A stretch of DNA of 64,000 nt from G963667075 sp963667075 (GCA_963667075.1 OY762938.1:1798001-1862000); one strand, 5' to 3'. Positions 1 to 8,306 are shown, counted from the first letter of the stretch. Numbers and translations are program-made. The notes: generated by a model from the sequence alone, not told the origin.

Positions 1-362
1 TGTGAAATGATGCTGGTGTCAATTTCAATGCCATGAAATGCGGGTGTGCCGTTAATGTGCTCAACAATAGGTCTGGTGCCACATCCTACTTCGTACAGGA
101 CATAGCGTTGATTGGCAAAGTGAGTGTCAAGGGCATAAGCAATAGCCATTTTTACGTAAGTGTTTCGAAGGATGGGCTTCCTGTCTAGCATGTTGTTTAT
201 TAGGCAAATGTCAGCAGGGGGGAGTTGATTAGGCTTTACACCGTCCCGCAGATAAACGGCCCCTCTGAAATGACGAAGAGGTCCCTGTGCTGTTTGTAGG
301 AGATTTTTATGTTCATTCAGTCCCTTGACATAAAAAACATGCCGCCCATGTTGTTGAATCAT
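1..362 (-). CDS. Partial SAM-dependent methyltransferase (N-terminal 120 residues)
   Basis: An open frame begins at an ATG whose complement is 360-362 and runs off the left edge of the window without a stop. Residues 91-98 read EVGCGTRP, followed about 11 residues later by FHGIEID. This is the glycine-rich SAM-binding motif I and the acidic end of strand 2 found in class I methyltransferases. The first 85 residues form a leader region that I do not recognise. The substrate cannot be told from this fragment. No strong ribosome binding site is visible, so the true start could differ. Confidence 0.6.
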   Translation of the reverse strand, partial: MIQQHGRHVFYVKGLNEHKNLLQTAQGPLRHFRGAVYLRDGVKPNQLPPADICLINNMLDRKPILRNTYVKMAIAYALDTHFANQRYVLYEVGCGTRPIVEHINGTPAFHGIEIDTSIIS

Positions 363-388
363 TCTTACTCTGCCGCTGTATTCTTTAT

Positions 389-409
389 TTTATTATTATT
401 ATTATTATT
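389..409. repeat. ATT trinucleotide microsatellite
   Basis: About six tandem ATT units lie between the divergent methyltransferase and small basic-protein genes. Simple repeats of this kind can change length by slippage. Here it sits upstream of both genes and may overlap the promoter of either one. Confidence 0.7.
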
Positions 410-543
410 GCGGGCGATGTTATGAAAAGGAAAGCGGAATTGCAAGTGTTTTTTTAGGGATCGTTAGTGGGGTGTTCCTCAATAATTTGGTTTTTTTTCT
501 AAAATATGGCACACTTTATTTCAGTATTAAGGAGGACTCTGTC

Positions 544-939
544 ATGAGTCGGGAATATGCCGAAAAAAGAATAGCGGAAGCGCTGCGTCTGGCAAAAGGA
601 AACGCGGCCAAAGCGCGGCAGCAGGTGATTGCCTGGACGTATGAGGACCCGAAACTGCTTCATGCGCTGGCGCGGCCGCATTTGACCGGTATTGTGGCGC
701 ATGCGGTAAATCGTGTGATATCGCAAAAAGGAAAAATGCCGCCAGAGGTGCCCAAAGCACCTAAAGGGCTTGATATGGCACCGGGGAGTTTTGGGAAAGA
801 GATTTTAGGGGCTTTGTCAGGGCGTAATGCCCCGAACTTCGGACAGGAAAGTATGGCGCCCCCGATAAAGAAAAAAGGGGCTTCCCAGCAGCATATTGAT
901 GCTATCCGCAGGCTGGCCCGCAAAAATTCTTCCCAATAA
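544..939 (+). CDS. Small basic protein of unknown function (131 aa)
   Basis: The start at 544 is chosen because TAAGGAGG lies just upstream, while an in-frame start at 472 has no ribosome binding site. The N-terminal third is helical and rich in Ala, Arg and Lys (AEKRIAEALRLAKGNAAKAR). It is followed by a region with HALARPHLTGIVAHAV, a Pro/Lys-rich linker, and a basic C-terminal helix ending in ARKNSSQ. There is no signal peptide or membrane segment. I do not recognise a named family. The strong ribosome binding site and helical composition support a real, probably cytoplasmic protein. It is followed directly by a large palindromic repeat. Confidence 0.7.
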   Translation: MSREYAEKRIAEALRLAKGNAAKARQQVIAWTYEDPKLLHALARPHLTGIVAHAVNRVISQKGKMPPEVPKAPKGLDMAPGSFGKEILGALSGRNAPNFGQESMAPPIKKKGASQQHIDAIRRLARKNSSQ

Positions 940-956
940 CGCTTGATGCGGTAGTA

Positions 957-1196
957 TTTTTTTACCGCGAAGATGCGAAGGAACGAAGTTTACGGAGATA
1001 AAAAGCACGCGTAAGCGTGTCATTATTTTATTTCACCACAGAGGACACAGAGTGCACAGGGATTCTTTTAAGAAGAAAAACCTCTGTGATCTCTGTGTCC
1101 TCTGTGGTGCTAAATGTGTCCTCTGTGGTGCTAAAATAGTTTATTGCGCTATCGCGCGGTATTTCTCCGTAAACTTCGCATCTTCGCGGTAAAAAA
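957..1196. repeat. Nested palindromic repeat, copy R1
   Basis: Outer arms TTTTTTACCGCGAAGATGCG (left) and its complement (right, ending at 1196) enclose a second inverted pair. That pair is CCACAGAGGACACAGAG near 1036 and CTCTGTGTCCTCTGTGG at 1091-1107. A small TTCTTTTAAGAAG tip lies at the centre. Side hairpins CACGCGTAAGCGTG and GCGCTATCGCGC lie between the two levels. The right inner arm is partly duplicated (GTGTCCTCTGTGGTGCTAAA twice). A second full copy is found at 12748-12980 and a shorter one at 36438-36625. No ORF is carried. Confidence 0.85.
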
Positions 1197-1235
1197 CATG
1201 CTCTTTATTCATGTGGAAGAGAGATATTCTGCGGC

Positions 1236-2312
1236 TTGCAGCGTGTGTGCTCATTGTATATGATGACGCTTATCATGTGTGTATTAGATGACTTTTTAAG
1301 AAAAGAATCCTGTGAGGTTGGGACGTTAACGCCTGTTGCTGGCGATAGTTCCGGGCGTATGTTTTTTCGTGTCAGACGGGATGGGGTGTCTCTGGTCGCG
1401 ATGTCTTCGCCACCTGATGATGATCCGGCCTCTATTCCAGGGCATAAGATTGCGGATCTGGTCCGTATTACGAAGGGGTTGGAAAAAATCGGTGTAAGGG
1501 TGCCAGCCCTTTATGCGGTTGATGAAACAAACGGTTTTGTGCTTTTAGAGGATTTTGGCTCTGTTTCTTTCGGAAAGGCAAACGAAGCACCTTCTGCTTT
1601 ATATGGGCTTGCCACTGATACGCTTATCCGTTTTCGGGAAGAGATGAAGGACAACAATCTTGCTTTGCCGTTGTATTACGAGAGCCATATTCACACAGGC
1701 CGGCGGCGGGTTGTGGATTGGTATATCCCTTTTGTACGGCAGGAGAAAAATGAGGACGGACTGGCGGAATCGTACGTGTCTGTTTGGGATCAGATAGAGC
1801 AAAGCCTGCCGCCTTGTCCTGTCGGTTTTGTGCATGGTGATTATCATTTTGAGAATCTGATGTGGCTGAATGAGGGCAGGGTATCCTCAACATGCGGTGT
1901 GCTTGATTTTCAAGGGGCGTTGTGGGGGCCTTTGCCCTACGATCTTGTTAATGTGCTCGAAGATGTACGTGTGGACGTACCGCAGGATATAAGGACCGGG
2001 ATGATGGCGCGCTATTGTGAGACGATGAGCGCGGAAGAAAAAGAAACCTTTGCGCTTTGGTACCGGGTCCTCGGGACACAATTTCATTGCCGTGTTATGG
2101 GACAGTTTATTCGGCTGGCGGTGCGTGATCACAAAACAGCGTATCTTTCTCATCTGCCACGGACGGCTGCGCTTTTAAAAGCAGGACTCGCGGCCCCTGT
2201 ACTGGCCCCCATCAGGGACTGGTTCGAGAGAGAGGGCATTTGCTTTGACAAGTGGCCGGATAAAAGCGATAGTCTTGCGCTTGGCGCGTATATTCGCGAA
2301 GATGCATTTTAA
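1236..2312 (+). CDS. amgK: AmgK-like sugar kinase / aminoglycoside phosphotransferase family
   Basis: The protein has the phosphotransferase fold of the APH/choline-kinase family. The catalytic-loop motif HGDYHFEN starts near residue 200, and LDFQGALWG (the metal-binding DFG-like Asp) near 223. The length and the sequence around WYIPF and GPLPYDLVNVLED resemble AmgK, the anomeric N-acetylmuramate/N-acetylglucosamine kinase of a cell-wall recycling route. The usual partners murU and tsaE are not next to it in this window, so the substrate is inferred. The start is uncertain: TTG at 1236 follows a GGAAGAGAGA sequence, while ATG at 1260 is an alternative without a clear ribosome binding site. 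Confidence 0.7.
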   Translation: MQRVCSLYMMTLIMCVLDDFLRKESCEVGTLTPVAGDSSGRMFFRVRRDGVSLVAMSSPPDDDPASIPGHKIADLVRITKGLEKIGVRVPALYAVDETNGFVLLEDFGSVSFGKANEAPSALYGLATDTLIRFREEMKDNNLALPLYYESHIHTGRRRVVDWYIPFVRQEKNEDGLAESYVSVWDQIEQSLPPCPVGFVHGDYHFENLMWLNEGRVSSTCGVLDFQGALWGPLPYDLVNVLEDVRVDVPQDIRTGMMARYCETMSAEEKETFALWYRVLGTQFHCRVMGQFIRLAVRDHKTAYLSHLPRTAALLKAGLAAPVLAPIRDWFEREGICFDKWPDKSDSLALGAYIREDAF

Positions 2313-2343
2313 AAAGTTTTAATCAAAAAAAGAGGGAAAATCT

Positions 2344-3546
2344 ATGTCTATAATTGCTGACCGTTTAAGTCGTATTAAACCATCTGCTACAATTGCTATA
2401 TCCCAAAAAGCGCGGGAGTTAAAAGAGCAGGGGCAGGATGTTATTTCTTTGGGACTGGGCGAGCCTGATTTTGACACGCCGGATCCGATTAAAGAGGCCG
2501 CGTATGAGGCGATGAAAGCCGGACAAACAAAATATACGGCGGTCGATGGTACAAAAGAGTTAAAAGAAGCTATTATTGCAAAATTTAAAAGAGATAACGG
2601 GCTGGAATATACCGCGGATCAGATTACCGTCGGCACAGGCGGAAAACAGGTGTTGTTTAATGCGTTGTTTGCGACGTTAAATCCGGGGGATGAAGTGCTT
2701 ATTCCTGCGCCTTACTGGGTGTCTTATCCTGATATGGTGTTGCTGGCAGAAGGGACACCCGTTTCAATTGATTGTCCGAAGGAAGCGAATTTTAAACTGA
2801 CACCAGAGCGTTTGGAGGCGGCCATTACGCCAAAAACAAAATGGCTTATTTTAAACTCGCCGTCTAATCCGACTGGGGCGGCTTATTCTCGTGATGAGAT
2901 GAAAGCCCTTACCGATGTGCTGGTAAAACATCCGCATGTCTATGTGATGACGGATGATATGTATGAGCATCTCGTCTATGATGATTTCGAATTTGTGACA
3001 CCTGCGCAAATAGAACCGTCTCTCTTTGATCGGACCTTGACGGTGAACGGTGTATCCAAAGCGTATTCCATGACGGGCTGGCGGATCGGGTATGCGGGTG
3101 GCCCGCAAGAGATCATAAAAGCGATGGCAAAAATTCAAGGGCAGAGTACCTTTAATCCATGCTCTATTTCTCAGGCCGGTGCGGTCGAAGCGTTAAATGG
3201 CGATCAATCTTTCCTTGAAGACTGGAAGGCTGCCTTTAAACGCCGCCGTGATCTGGTGGCCGATATGATCAATGAGGCTGAAGGGCTGTCCTGTCATACG
3301 CCCGAAGGGGCTTTTTACGTGTATCCGTCCTGTGATGGATGTATCGGTAAAAAAACACCATCTGGTAAAGAGATCAAAAATGATGAGGATTTTGTCATGT
3401 ATCTTCTGGAATCCGGTGTGGCTTGCGTGCACGGCGAAGCTTTCGGCCTGTCACCACATTTCAGAATTTCCTATGCGACATCTGACGATGTGCTGAAAGA
3501 AGCGTGTGTGCGCATTCAAAAGGCATGTGCTGCGTTGGACGACTGA
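2344..3546 (+). CDS. aatA: Aspartate aminotransferase, class I PLP enzyme
   Basis: This 400-residue fold-type I aminotransferase would transfer the amino group of aspartate to 2-oxoglutarate in the cytoplasm. It carries GLGEPDFDTP near the N terminus, GGKQVLFN, the NSPSNPTG loop, DDMYEHLVY and the PLP lysine K239 within GVSKAYSMTGWRIGY. The substrate-carboxylate Arg is in HFRISYA near the C terminus. The GGKQ lysine and KPSAT segment match the subgroup typified by Thermus AspAT, and some members of that group also accept prephenate. A close paralog lies 1.5 kb downstream (5025-6230). An AGAGGGAAAA ribosome binding site precedes the ATG. Confidence 0.93.
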   Translation: MSIIADRLSRIKPSATIAISQKARELKEQGQDVISLGLGEPDFDTPDPIKEAAYEAMKAGQTKYTAVDGTKELKEAIIAKFKRDNGLEYTADQITVGTGGKQVLFNALFATLNPGDEVLIPAPYWVSYPDMVLLAEGTPVSIDCPKEANFKLTPERLEAAITPKTKWLILNSPSNPTGAAYSRDEMKALTDVLVKHPHVYVMTDDMYEHLVYDDFEFVTPAQIEPSLFDRTLTVNGVSKAYSMTGWRIGYAGGPQEIIKAMAKIQGQSTFNPCSISQAGAVEALNGDQSFLEDWKAAFKRRRDLVADMINEAEGLSCHTPEGAFYVYPSCDGCIGKKTPSGKEIKNDEDFVMYLLESGVACVHGEAFGLSPHFRISYATSDDVLKEACVRIQKACAALDD

Positions 3547-3551
3547 TTTAC

Positions 3552-3580
3552 TTGCTATTTTCTTTTCGTAATGATAAATA
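3552..3580 (+). promoter_or_regulatory. Possible sigma-70 promoter upstream of the 72-aa gene
   Basis: TTGCTA and TAAATA are separated by 17 bases. If used, its start site would fall inside the hairpin described next, removing part of the left arm. The two features may therefore not act on the same transcript. Confidence 0.3.
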
Positions 3581-3610
3581 GTCTCCTCGGTAATAAAGAA
3601 GGAGACTATT
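3577..3610 (+). promoter_or_regulatory. Hairpin enclosing the Shine-Dalgarno, copy 1
   Basis: AATAGTCTCCT (3577-3587) pairs perfectly with AGGAGACTATT (3600-3610) around a 12-base loop, CGGTAATAAAGA. The AGGAG of the right arm lies 7 bases before the ATG at 3612, so pairing would hide the ribosome binding site. A second element with the same design but a different stem sequence precedes the next gene. Confidence 0.7.
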
Positions 3611-3611
3611 C

Positions 3612-3830
3612 ATGTCTAATGATAATAAAAAAACAGAAACAACAGAAATAATTGATACTATTGATACTATAACAGCAGCTTCACTGCGTAGTGTCTGGAC
3701 CGGTGATGATAGCTTGTTGTCTGCGCAGACGAGACAGGCTCTTTCTGAATCCTATACAGGCGAAGACGTCACTGCGTTAAGGCAGACATGGCAAGACCGT
3801 AGAGATTATGGTGTTACTCGTACGCCCTAG
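3612..3830 (+). CDS. Small acidic protein of unknown function (72 aa)
   Basis: The ATG lies one base after a perfect 11-bp hairpin that contains its AGGAG ribosome binding site. The protein is hydrophilic and rich in Thr, Asp and Glu (TETTEIIDTIDTITAAS). It has a central WTGDDSLLSAQ segment and a WQDRRDYGV tail. No signal peptide, membrane segment or known motif is seen. Its promoter-proximal hairpin is shared in design with the next gene, which suggests joint control. Confidence 0.65.
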   Translation: MSNDNKKTETTEIIDTIDTITAASLRSVWTGDDSLLSAQTRQALSESYTGEDVTALRQTWQDRRDYGVTRTP

Positions 3831-3899
3831 ATAATGAACCGTCTCGTCTTGTGGTGCGTATTTTAACGTCTCTTGACAGACTATTTCCGTAATATTAGG

Positions 3900-3928
3900 A
3901 ATACTCCCTTCGTAACAAAGGGAGTATT
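3900..3928 (+). promoter_or_regulatory. Hairpin enclosing the Shine-Dalgarno, copy 2
   Basis: AATACTCCCTT (3900-3910) pairs perfectly with AAGGGAGTATT (3918-3928) around CGTAACA. The AGGGAG of the right arm is the only plausible ribosome binding site for the ATG at 3934, nine bases on. Compared with copy 1, the loop is related (CGTAAC...AAAG) while the stem bases differ on both sides, so pairing is kept. Confidence 0.7.
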
Positions 3929-3933
3929 GTTTT

Positions 3934-4845
3934 ATGTCAGAGGGTAACGCTTTAGAAAAATCACATCATGTAGCCGCAAAAAAAATGGCTGAATTTTGGG
4001 CCTCCTTGTTACGGGCGGATACCGTAGAGACTTTGATCAAAGGCTGGGTTGGTGAAGGTGATCGACAAGGTGATTTTGATGATTTCGGCGTTGAATTTAT
4101 GCAGGCTTCTGTGGCTGTTCAGACTTCCCCAGACTATACCGATGAAGAAGCGGCCGCTTTTAACAAGGCATTGGAGGCTCGGATTCTGGAGGCGTTTATA
4201 GAGCCAGAGTTTAGTGGTCACCTTTTTTTCAACATAAAAAATGATTATTATCCTGATGATCTTCTGATTCAGGCAGGTCTAGATGCTGGTATAGATATTG
4301 GCATGATAGCTTTTCCTTTTAAGACATCGACGACTTTTGATATTTGGTCAGAGAAACTTATGATTCAGCAAGGCGGGGCGACACATCGCATTCGTCTTAA
4401 TCCTGATCGTCCGGTTAAGCATGCTTATTTTGTTTATCAGACGGAGCCGGATGGTCCGCTAAAGACGCTTGAGCTGGATGAAGATGATCTGGTAAGGGAG
4501 CGTCTTGATGATATTGACCGAATTATATCTGAAAAAGAGGGGCGGCGAACTTTTACCATTCATTTTATAGGGCCCTTCTTTACAACAACGCCTGAAGAGG
4601 CAATTAGTGCGTGCGGATATGTGGGGGGATATGAGTATAAGTTTCCGCAAGATGTCGCGAATGATTGGGTTTTAAGGGCAGAGACTGAAGAGTCTGTTGA
4701 TTTCTTTGTCAAAAAGCGCGGTGCTGATGTTTCTAAATGCTTGGAAATTTTGGAAGAGCGAGAAAGAAATGCCGCTTGTCTATCGCCAATATCGCCCATC
4801 AATTCTCTTAAAACGCGTTTGAATAGCTTAATACCGCGGATTTAG
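3934..4845 (+). CDS. Protein of unknown function, hairpin-preceded (303 aa)
   Basis: This is a soluble, mostly acidic protein with no signal peptide or membrane segment. Visible features are an N-terminal helical stretch with HHVAAKKMAEFWASLL, an acidic region around DFDDFGVEF, and a middle part with alternating hydrophobic strands (HAYFVYQTE, FTIHFIGPFF). A basic C-terminal tail ends in RLNSLIPRI. I do not recognise a family. It and the 72-aa gene before it share the same unusual hairpin over the ribosome binding site. Both are inserted between two aminotransferase paralogs. Confidence 0.7.
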   Translation: MSEGNALEKSHHVAAKKMAEFWASLLRADTVETLIKGWVGEGDRQGDFDDFGVEFMQASVAVQTSPDYTDEEAAAFNKALEARILEAFIEPEFSGHLFFNIKNDYYPDDLLIQAGLDAGIDIGMIAFPFKTSTTFDIWSEKLMIQQGGATHRIRLNPDRPVKHAYFVYQTEPDGPLKTLELDEDDLVRERLDDIDRIISEKEGRRTFTIHFIGPFFTTTPEEAISACGYVGGYEYKFPQDVANDWVLRAETEESVDFFVKKRGADVSKCLEILEERERNAACLSPISPINSLKTRLNSLIPRI

Positions 4846-5024
4846 GTAAGAAAGTTACATTTATGATAATGAAATATCATTGCGCAAGCGTATGGTGATA
4901 TATTCCAAAAAAACATGTGTGATCTGCAACAGATTCTTTTGACAATTTTCCAGAAAAATGCCAGAGTTTCCGCCTTTATTATAAAAAACAAAATAAACGG
5001 TAGTTCTATTAAGAGGGAAAATTA

Positions 5025-6230
5025 ATGATCGAATGGTCTACTCGTCTGCAGGGCGTACAGCCTTCCGCGACGGCTGCTATGAATGAACTTGCTAAAACGC
5101 TTGTACAGCAAGGGCATGATGTTATTAATCTTAGTTTTGGTGAGCCAGATCAGGATACGCCCCTTCCTGTTCAAGAGGCGGCTATACGTGCGATCAGAGG
5201 AGGGCAAACAAAATACACCCTGACCAGAGGAACCTATGAATGCAGAGTGGCCGTTGCAGAAAAATTCGAACGTGAGAATAGCCTGACTTATACGCCACAT
5301 GAAATTATTGTGGCACCGGGTGGCAAACAGGTTTTGTTCAATGCTTTTTTTGCAACGGTGAATCCGGGTGATGAGGTTATTATTCCGAGACCTTATTGGG
5401 TCACTTATCCAGATATCATCAGATCGCTTCATGGTCAGCCGGTTTTTGTAGATTGCTTTGAAGAGGATGGTTTTAAGCTAACGCCTGAAAGTCTTGAGGC
5501 GGCAATCACGCCAAGAACAAAATGGTTTGTTTTTAATGCGCCATCTAATCCGACTGGTGCCGTTTATTCTTATGATGAAATGAAAGCACTAACCAATGTA
5601 TTGTTAAAGCATCCGCATGTTTTGATTATGGCAGATGATGTATATGAGCCTTTTGTTTATGACGGGCAGAAATTCCATACGATTGCAGAAGTTGAGCCGC
5701 GCCTGTTTGATCGCACGTTGACGATGAATGGTGTGTCTAAAGGATATGCTATGACGGGTTGGCGCGTTGGCTATGGCGCTGGACCGCAGAAATTGATTGA
5801 TGGTATGGCCATAGCACAGAGCCTGATCAATTCACATACAGTTTCTATTTCTCAGGCGGCTACAATTGAAGCGTTGCGGGGGGATCAGTCCTTAAAAGCG
5901 GCATGGAATGATATGTTTAAGGAACGGCGGGATTTTGTTGTTGAGCACTTAAATCAAATGGATGGCATTTCCTGTTCAATGCCTGGCGGTGCTTTTTATG
6001 CTTTTCCATCTTGCGCAGCGCATATCGGAAAAACGACGCCGGGGGGATTATATATTGAGAATGATGGAGAACTTGTTAGAGGGGTTCTCACGGAAGCTTT
6101 TGTTGCATCTATTGCTGGTACAGAGTTTGGTGCGCCTGGGCACTTTAGAATCTCTTATGCTGCATCAAATGATGAACTTGATCGTGCGTGTGATCGGATG
6201 GGTAATTTCTTTGCAAAGCTTAAACCGTAG
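5025..6230 (+). CDS. Aspartate aminotransferase paralog, class I PLP enzyme
   Basis: This 401-residue protein is nearly colinear with the product of 2344-3546: in both, the PLP lysine is K239 and the ITPRTKW/ITPKTKW and HPHV blocks align without gaps. The active-site blocks FGEPDQDTP, GGKQVLFN, NAPSNPTG, DDVYEPFVY, NGVSKGYAMTGWRVGY and HFRISYA are all present, so it should be active. Differences lie around residue 67 (TLTRGTYECR in place of AVDGTKELKE) and in the 250-270 region (SLINSHTVSIS). These could shift substrate choice. An AGAGGGAAAA ribosome binding site precedes the ATG. Convergent lysR lies downstream. Confidence 0.88.
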   Translation: MIEWSTRLQGVQPSATAAMNELAKTLVQQGHDVINLSFGEPDQDTPLPVQEAAIRAIRGGQTKYTLTRGTYECRVAVAEKFERENSLTYTPHEIIVAPGGKQVLFNAFFATVNPGDEVIIPRPYWVTYPDIIRSLHGQPVFVDCFEEDGFKLTPESLEAAITPRTKWFVFNAPSNPTGAVYSYDEMKALTNVLLKHPHVLIMADDVYEPFVYDGQKFHTIAEVEPRLFDRTLTMNGVSKGYAMTGWRVGYGAGPQKLIDGMAIAQSLINSHTVSISQAATIEALRGDQSLKAAWNDMFKERRDFVVEHLNQMDGISCSMPGGAFYAFPSCAAHIGKTTPGGLYIENDGELVRGVLTEAFVASIAGTEFGAPGHFRISYAASNDELDRACDRMGNFFAKLKP

Positions 6231-6249
6231 AGTGTTCCTTATTTCAAAT

Positions 6250-6280
6250 AGAAAAAAACCGGGCTTTCAAAAAGCCCGGC
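6250..6280 (-). terminator. Rho-independent terminator
   Basis: CCGGGCTTT (6259-6267) pairs with AAAGCCCGG (6271-6279). On the minus strand the stem is followed by seven T. It would end the possible small RNA or transcripts from lysR. On the plus strand there is no T run after the stem. Confidence 0.8.
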
Positions 6281-6363
6281 GAGTTGAACAGGGAGGTTTC
6301 ACGTCTGGGAGACGTAGGGTCCTTAAGAGGACCCTTCCCAACGCCTTTTGCGTTGGTAGTCCC
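6250..6363 (-). ncRNA. Possible small RNA made of consecutive hairpins
   Basis: Read on the minus strand, the gap between two convergent genes holds three compact hairpins in a row: CCAACGC/GCGTTGG, GGGTCCT/AGGACCC and CGTCT/AGACG. These are followed by an unpaired segment, GAAACCTCCCTGTTC, and then by a 9-bp GC-rich hairpin with a run of T. CCTCCC is complementary to Shine-Dalgarno sequences, as in several alphaproteobacterial trans-acting sRNAs. A weak -35/-10 pair (TAGACA, 17-18 bases, TTATTA or TATTAA) lies just upstream. The exact family is not recognised. Confidence 0.45.
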
Positions 6364-6446
6364 AATTAATAAACTTTAGAGAGTGTTTCTGTCTAGAGAA
6401 ACTTGAGTATATCAGCTATGCGTCAAGTGCAGGGCTGGCGTGTTTT

Positions 6447-7343
6447 TTAGCAGGGCGTTTCGCTGATATGCCTGAGAAGAAAATCCCTGAATGTGGCAAT
6501 ACGCTTGGAATGCTTACGTTCCTGGGGGTAGACGAAGTACATGTTAACGCCGTCATGCTGAATATCCGGAAGGATCTGTATAATGTTCTCTTTCCGCTGA
6601 AGGATGTAATCGGGCAGGGCGGATATCCCACTACCGTATTCAACCGCCTTGTATATCGCAGAAATTGAGTTGATTTTGATGAGTTTTTTGTGCTTTTCCG
6701 AATCAATACCGGCGGCATCCATAAACCAGTTTGTGTTGGCAAAGGGGACCACGACATCTTCGGGGAAACACAACAGGACGTGATCTGATAGATCTTTTGG
6801 TTTTTTAGGGGTGCCGTTCTTTTCGAGGTAGTCTTTCGACGCGCATAAATGGAATTTTATGGTGGTCAGGTGCCGCTGAATTAAATCCGGTTGCTCTGGC
6901 TGATAGAGCCGTATGGCCGCGTCGGCCTCTCTCATCCCGAGATTAAGGATACGGTTTTCCAAAATGATACGCAGGTTGATATCCGGGCATTGCGTATGAA
7001 AATCCCCTAATCTGGAAGAGAGCCATGTGGTGCCAATAAAATCGGCGACTGTAACGGTTAAAGGTCCTTCGGCAAGTTCCTTTGAATCCATAAGTTGCCC
7101 TTCAATCATGGAGAGTTTTGCAAAAATATCCTGTGTTGTGCCGAAAAGAAGCTCTCCTTGCTCGGTCAGAAGAAGGCCTCTTGCGTGCCGGTAGAACAGC
7201 GAAACGCCTAAGCTTTCTTCCAGCGAGCTGATTTGACGGGAGACAGCGGACTGGCTCAGCATGAGGGTGTTTCCTGCGCCTGTGAAACTACCGGCTTCGG
7301 CAACGGCGTAGAAAATCCTTAATTTGTCCCAGTCCATTGTCAT
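6447..7343 (-). CDS. LysR-family transcriptional regulator
   Basis: The 298-residue length is typical of the family. An N-terminal winged helix-turn-helix spans roughly residues 5-65 (LRIFYAVAEAGSFTGAGNTLMLSQSAVSRQ), followed by an effector domain of the periplasmic-binding-protein type (GPLTVTVADFIGTTWL, SAIYKAVEYGSGISALPDY). It starts 7 bases after the trxB stop on the same strand, so it is probably cotranscribed with trxB and could respond to redox or a metabolite. The target genes cannot be read from the sequence. Confidence 0.9.
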   Translation of the reverse strand: MTMDWDKLRIFYAVAEAGSFTGAGNTLMLSQSAVSRQISSLEESLGVSLFYRHARGLLLTEQGELLFGTTQDIFAKLSMIEGQLMDSKELAEGPLTVTVADFIGTTWLSSRLGDFHTQCPDINLRIILENRILNLGMREADAAIRLYQPEQPDLIQRHLTTIKFHLCASKDYLEKNGTPKKPKDLSDHVLLCFPEDVVVPFANTNWFMDAAGIDSEKHKKLIKINSISAIYKAVEYGSGISALPDYILQRKENIIQILPDIQHDGVNMYFVYPQERKHSKRIATFRDFLLRHISETPC

Positions 7344-7350
7344 GTATTAT

Positions 7351-8289
7351 CTATGCTCCACTGTGAATAAAGCGGTCAGCTTCCAAGGCTGCCATACAAC
7401 CCATACCAGCTGCGGTAATAGCCTGTCTATAGGTTTTATCTTTGACGTCGCCTGCGGCATAGACTCCTTCGATAGAGGTCTGTGTTGAATCCGGTTTTGT
7501 GATGATATAGCCTTCTTTGTCTATATCAATCTGACCTTTGAACAGCTCTGTTGCAGGGGCATGACCGATGGCAATAAAAACCCCATGAACGGAAAGGTCT
7601 TGTGTTTCGTTCGTTTTGACATTCTTTAGCTTAAGACCGGTGAGTCCTTGCGCATCGCCTAAGAATTCTTCGACAACGCTGTCCCAGATGACATCAATTT
7701 TTTCATGATTCAGGAGGCGTTCTTGCATAATTCTTTCAGCACGCAGTTCATTGCGGCGGTGAATAAGGGTTACTTTGCTCACAAAATTGGTCAGGAACAG
7801 GGCTTCTTCAACCGCAGAATTACCGCCGCCAATTACGGCAACTTCTTTCCCGCGATAGAAAAATCCGTCACAGGTGGCACAGGCTGATACGCCAAGGCCT
7901 CTGAATTTTTCTTCACCTTCCAGACCGAGCCAGCGAGCCTTTGCGCCTGTGCAAATAATGACGGTATCTGCAATATATGTATGGCCGCTATCACCCGTCG
8001 CCTTAAAAGGGCGCGTGGAAAGATCAATATTCGTGATGGTATCTGTCATCATTTTGGTACCAACGGCTGTTGCCTGTGCTTTCATTTGTTCCATAAGCCA
8101 TGGGCCTTGTACCGGGTCCGCAAAGCCGGGGTAGTTTTCAACATCTGTCGTAATAGTGAGTTGCCCGCCGGGTTCCATCCCCATGACCTGAACAGGCTCA
8201 AGATTGGCGCGTGCTGCATAAATAGCTGCCGTGTAGCCCGCCGGGCCGGAACCGATGACAAGTACTTTTGTTTCAAATGTTTCAGACAT
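7351..8289 (-). CDS. trxB: Thioredoxin-disulfide reductase
   Basis: This 312-residue flavoenzyme uses NADPH to reduce thioredoxin in the cytoplasm. It has the FAD-binding GSGPAGYTAAIYAAR near residue 13, the redox-active pair C137/C140 in ACATCDG, and an NADPH-binding GGGNSAVEEA after it. The C-terminal GVYAAGDVKDKTYRQAITAAG completes the FAD site. Every expected motif is present. It is followed on the same strand by a LysR regulator and preceded by an ELM1-type gene 18 bases upstream, which suggests one transcription unit. Confidence 0.95.
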   Translation of the reverse strand: MSETFETKVLVIGSGPAGYTAAIYAARANLEPVQVMGMEPGGQLTITTDVENYPGFADPVQGPWLMEQMKAQATAVGTKMMTDTITNIDLSTRPFKATGDSGHTYIADTVIICTGAKARWLGLEGEEKFRGLGVSACATCDGFFYRGKEVAVIGGGNSAVEEALFLTNFVSKVTLIHRRNELRAERIMQERLLNHEKIDVIWDSVVEEFLGDAQGLTGLKLKNVKTNETQDLSVHGVFIAIGHAPATELFKGQIDIDKEGYIITKPDSTQTSIEGVYAAGDVKDKTYRQAITAAGMGCMAALEADRFIHSGA

Positions 8290-8306
8290 GATTTCTTTTA
8301 CTTCCT

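Noticed and set aside
3873..3895. TTGACA followed by TAATAT as a promoter of the 303-aa gene
   Set aside because: The spacing is only 11 bases, too short for a sigma-70 promoter; no better -10 is in place.
5962..6369. Overlapping frame at the end of the second aminotransferase
   Set aside because: It is out of frame with a well supported enzyme and has no ribosome binding site or recognisable domains.
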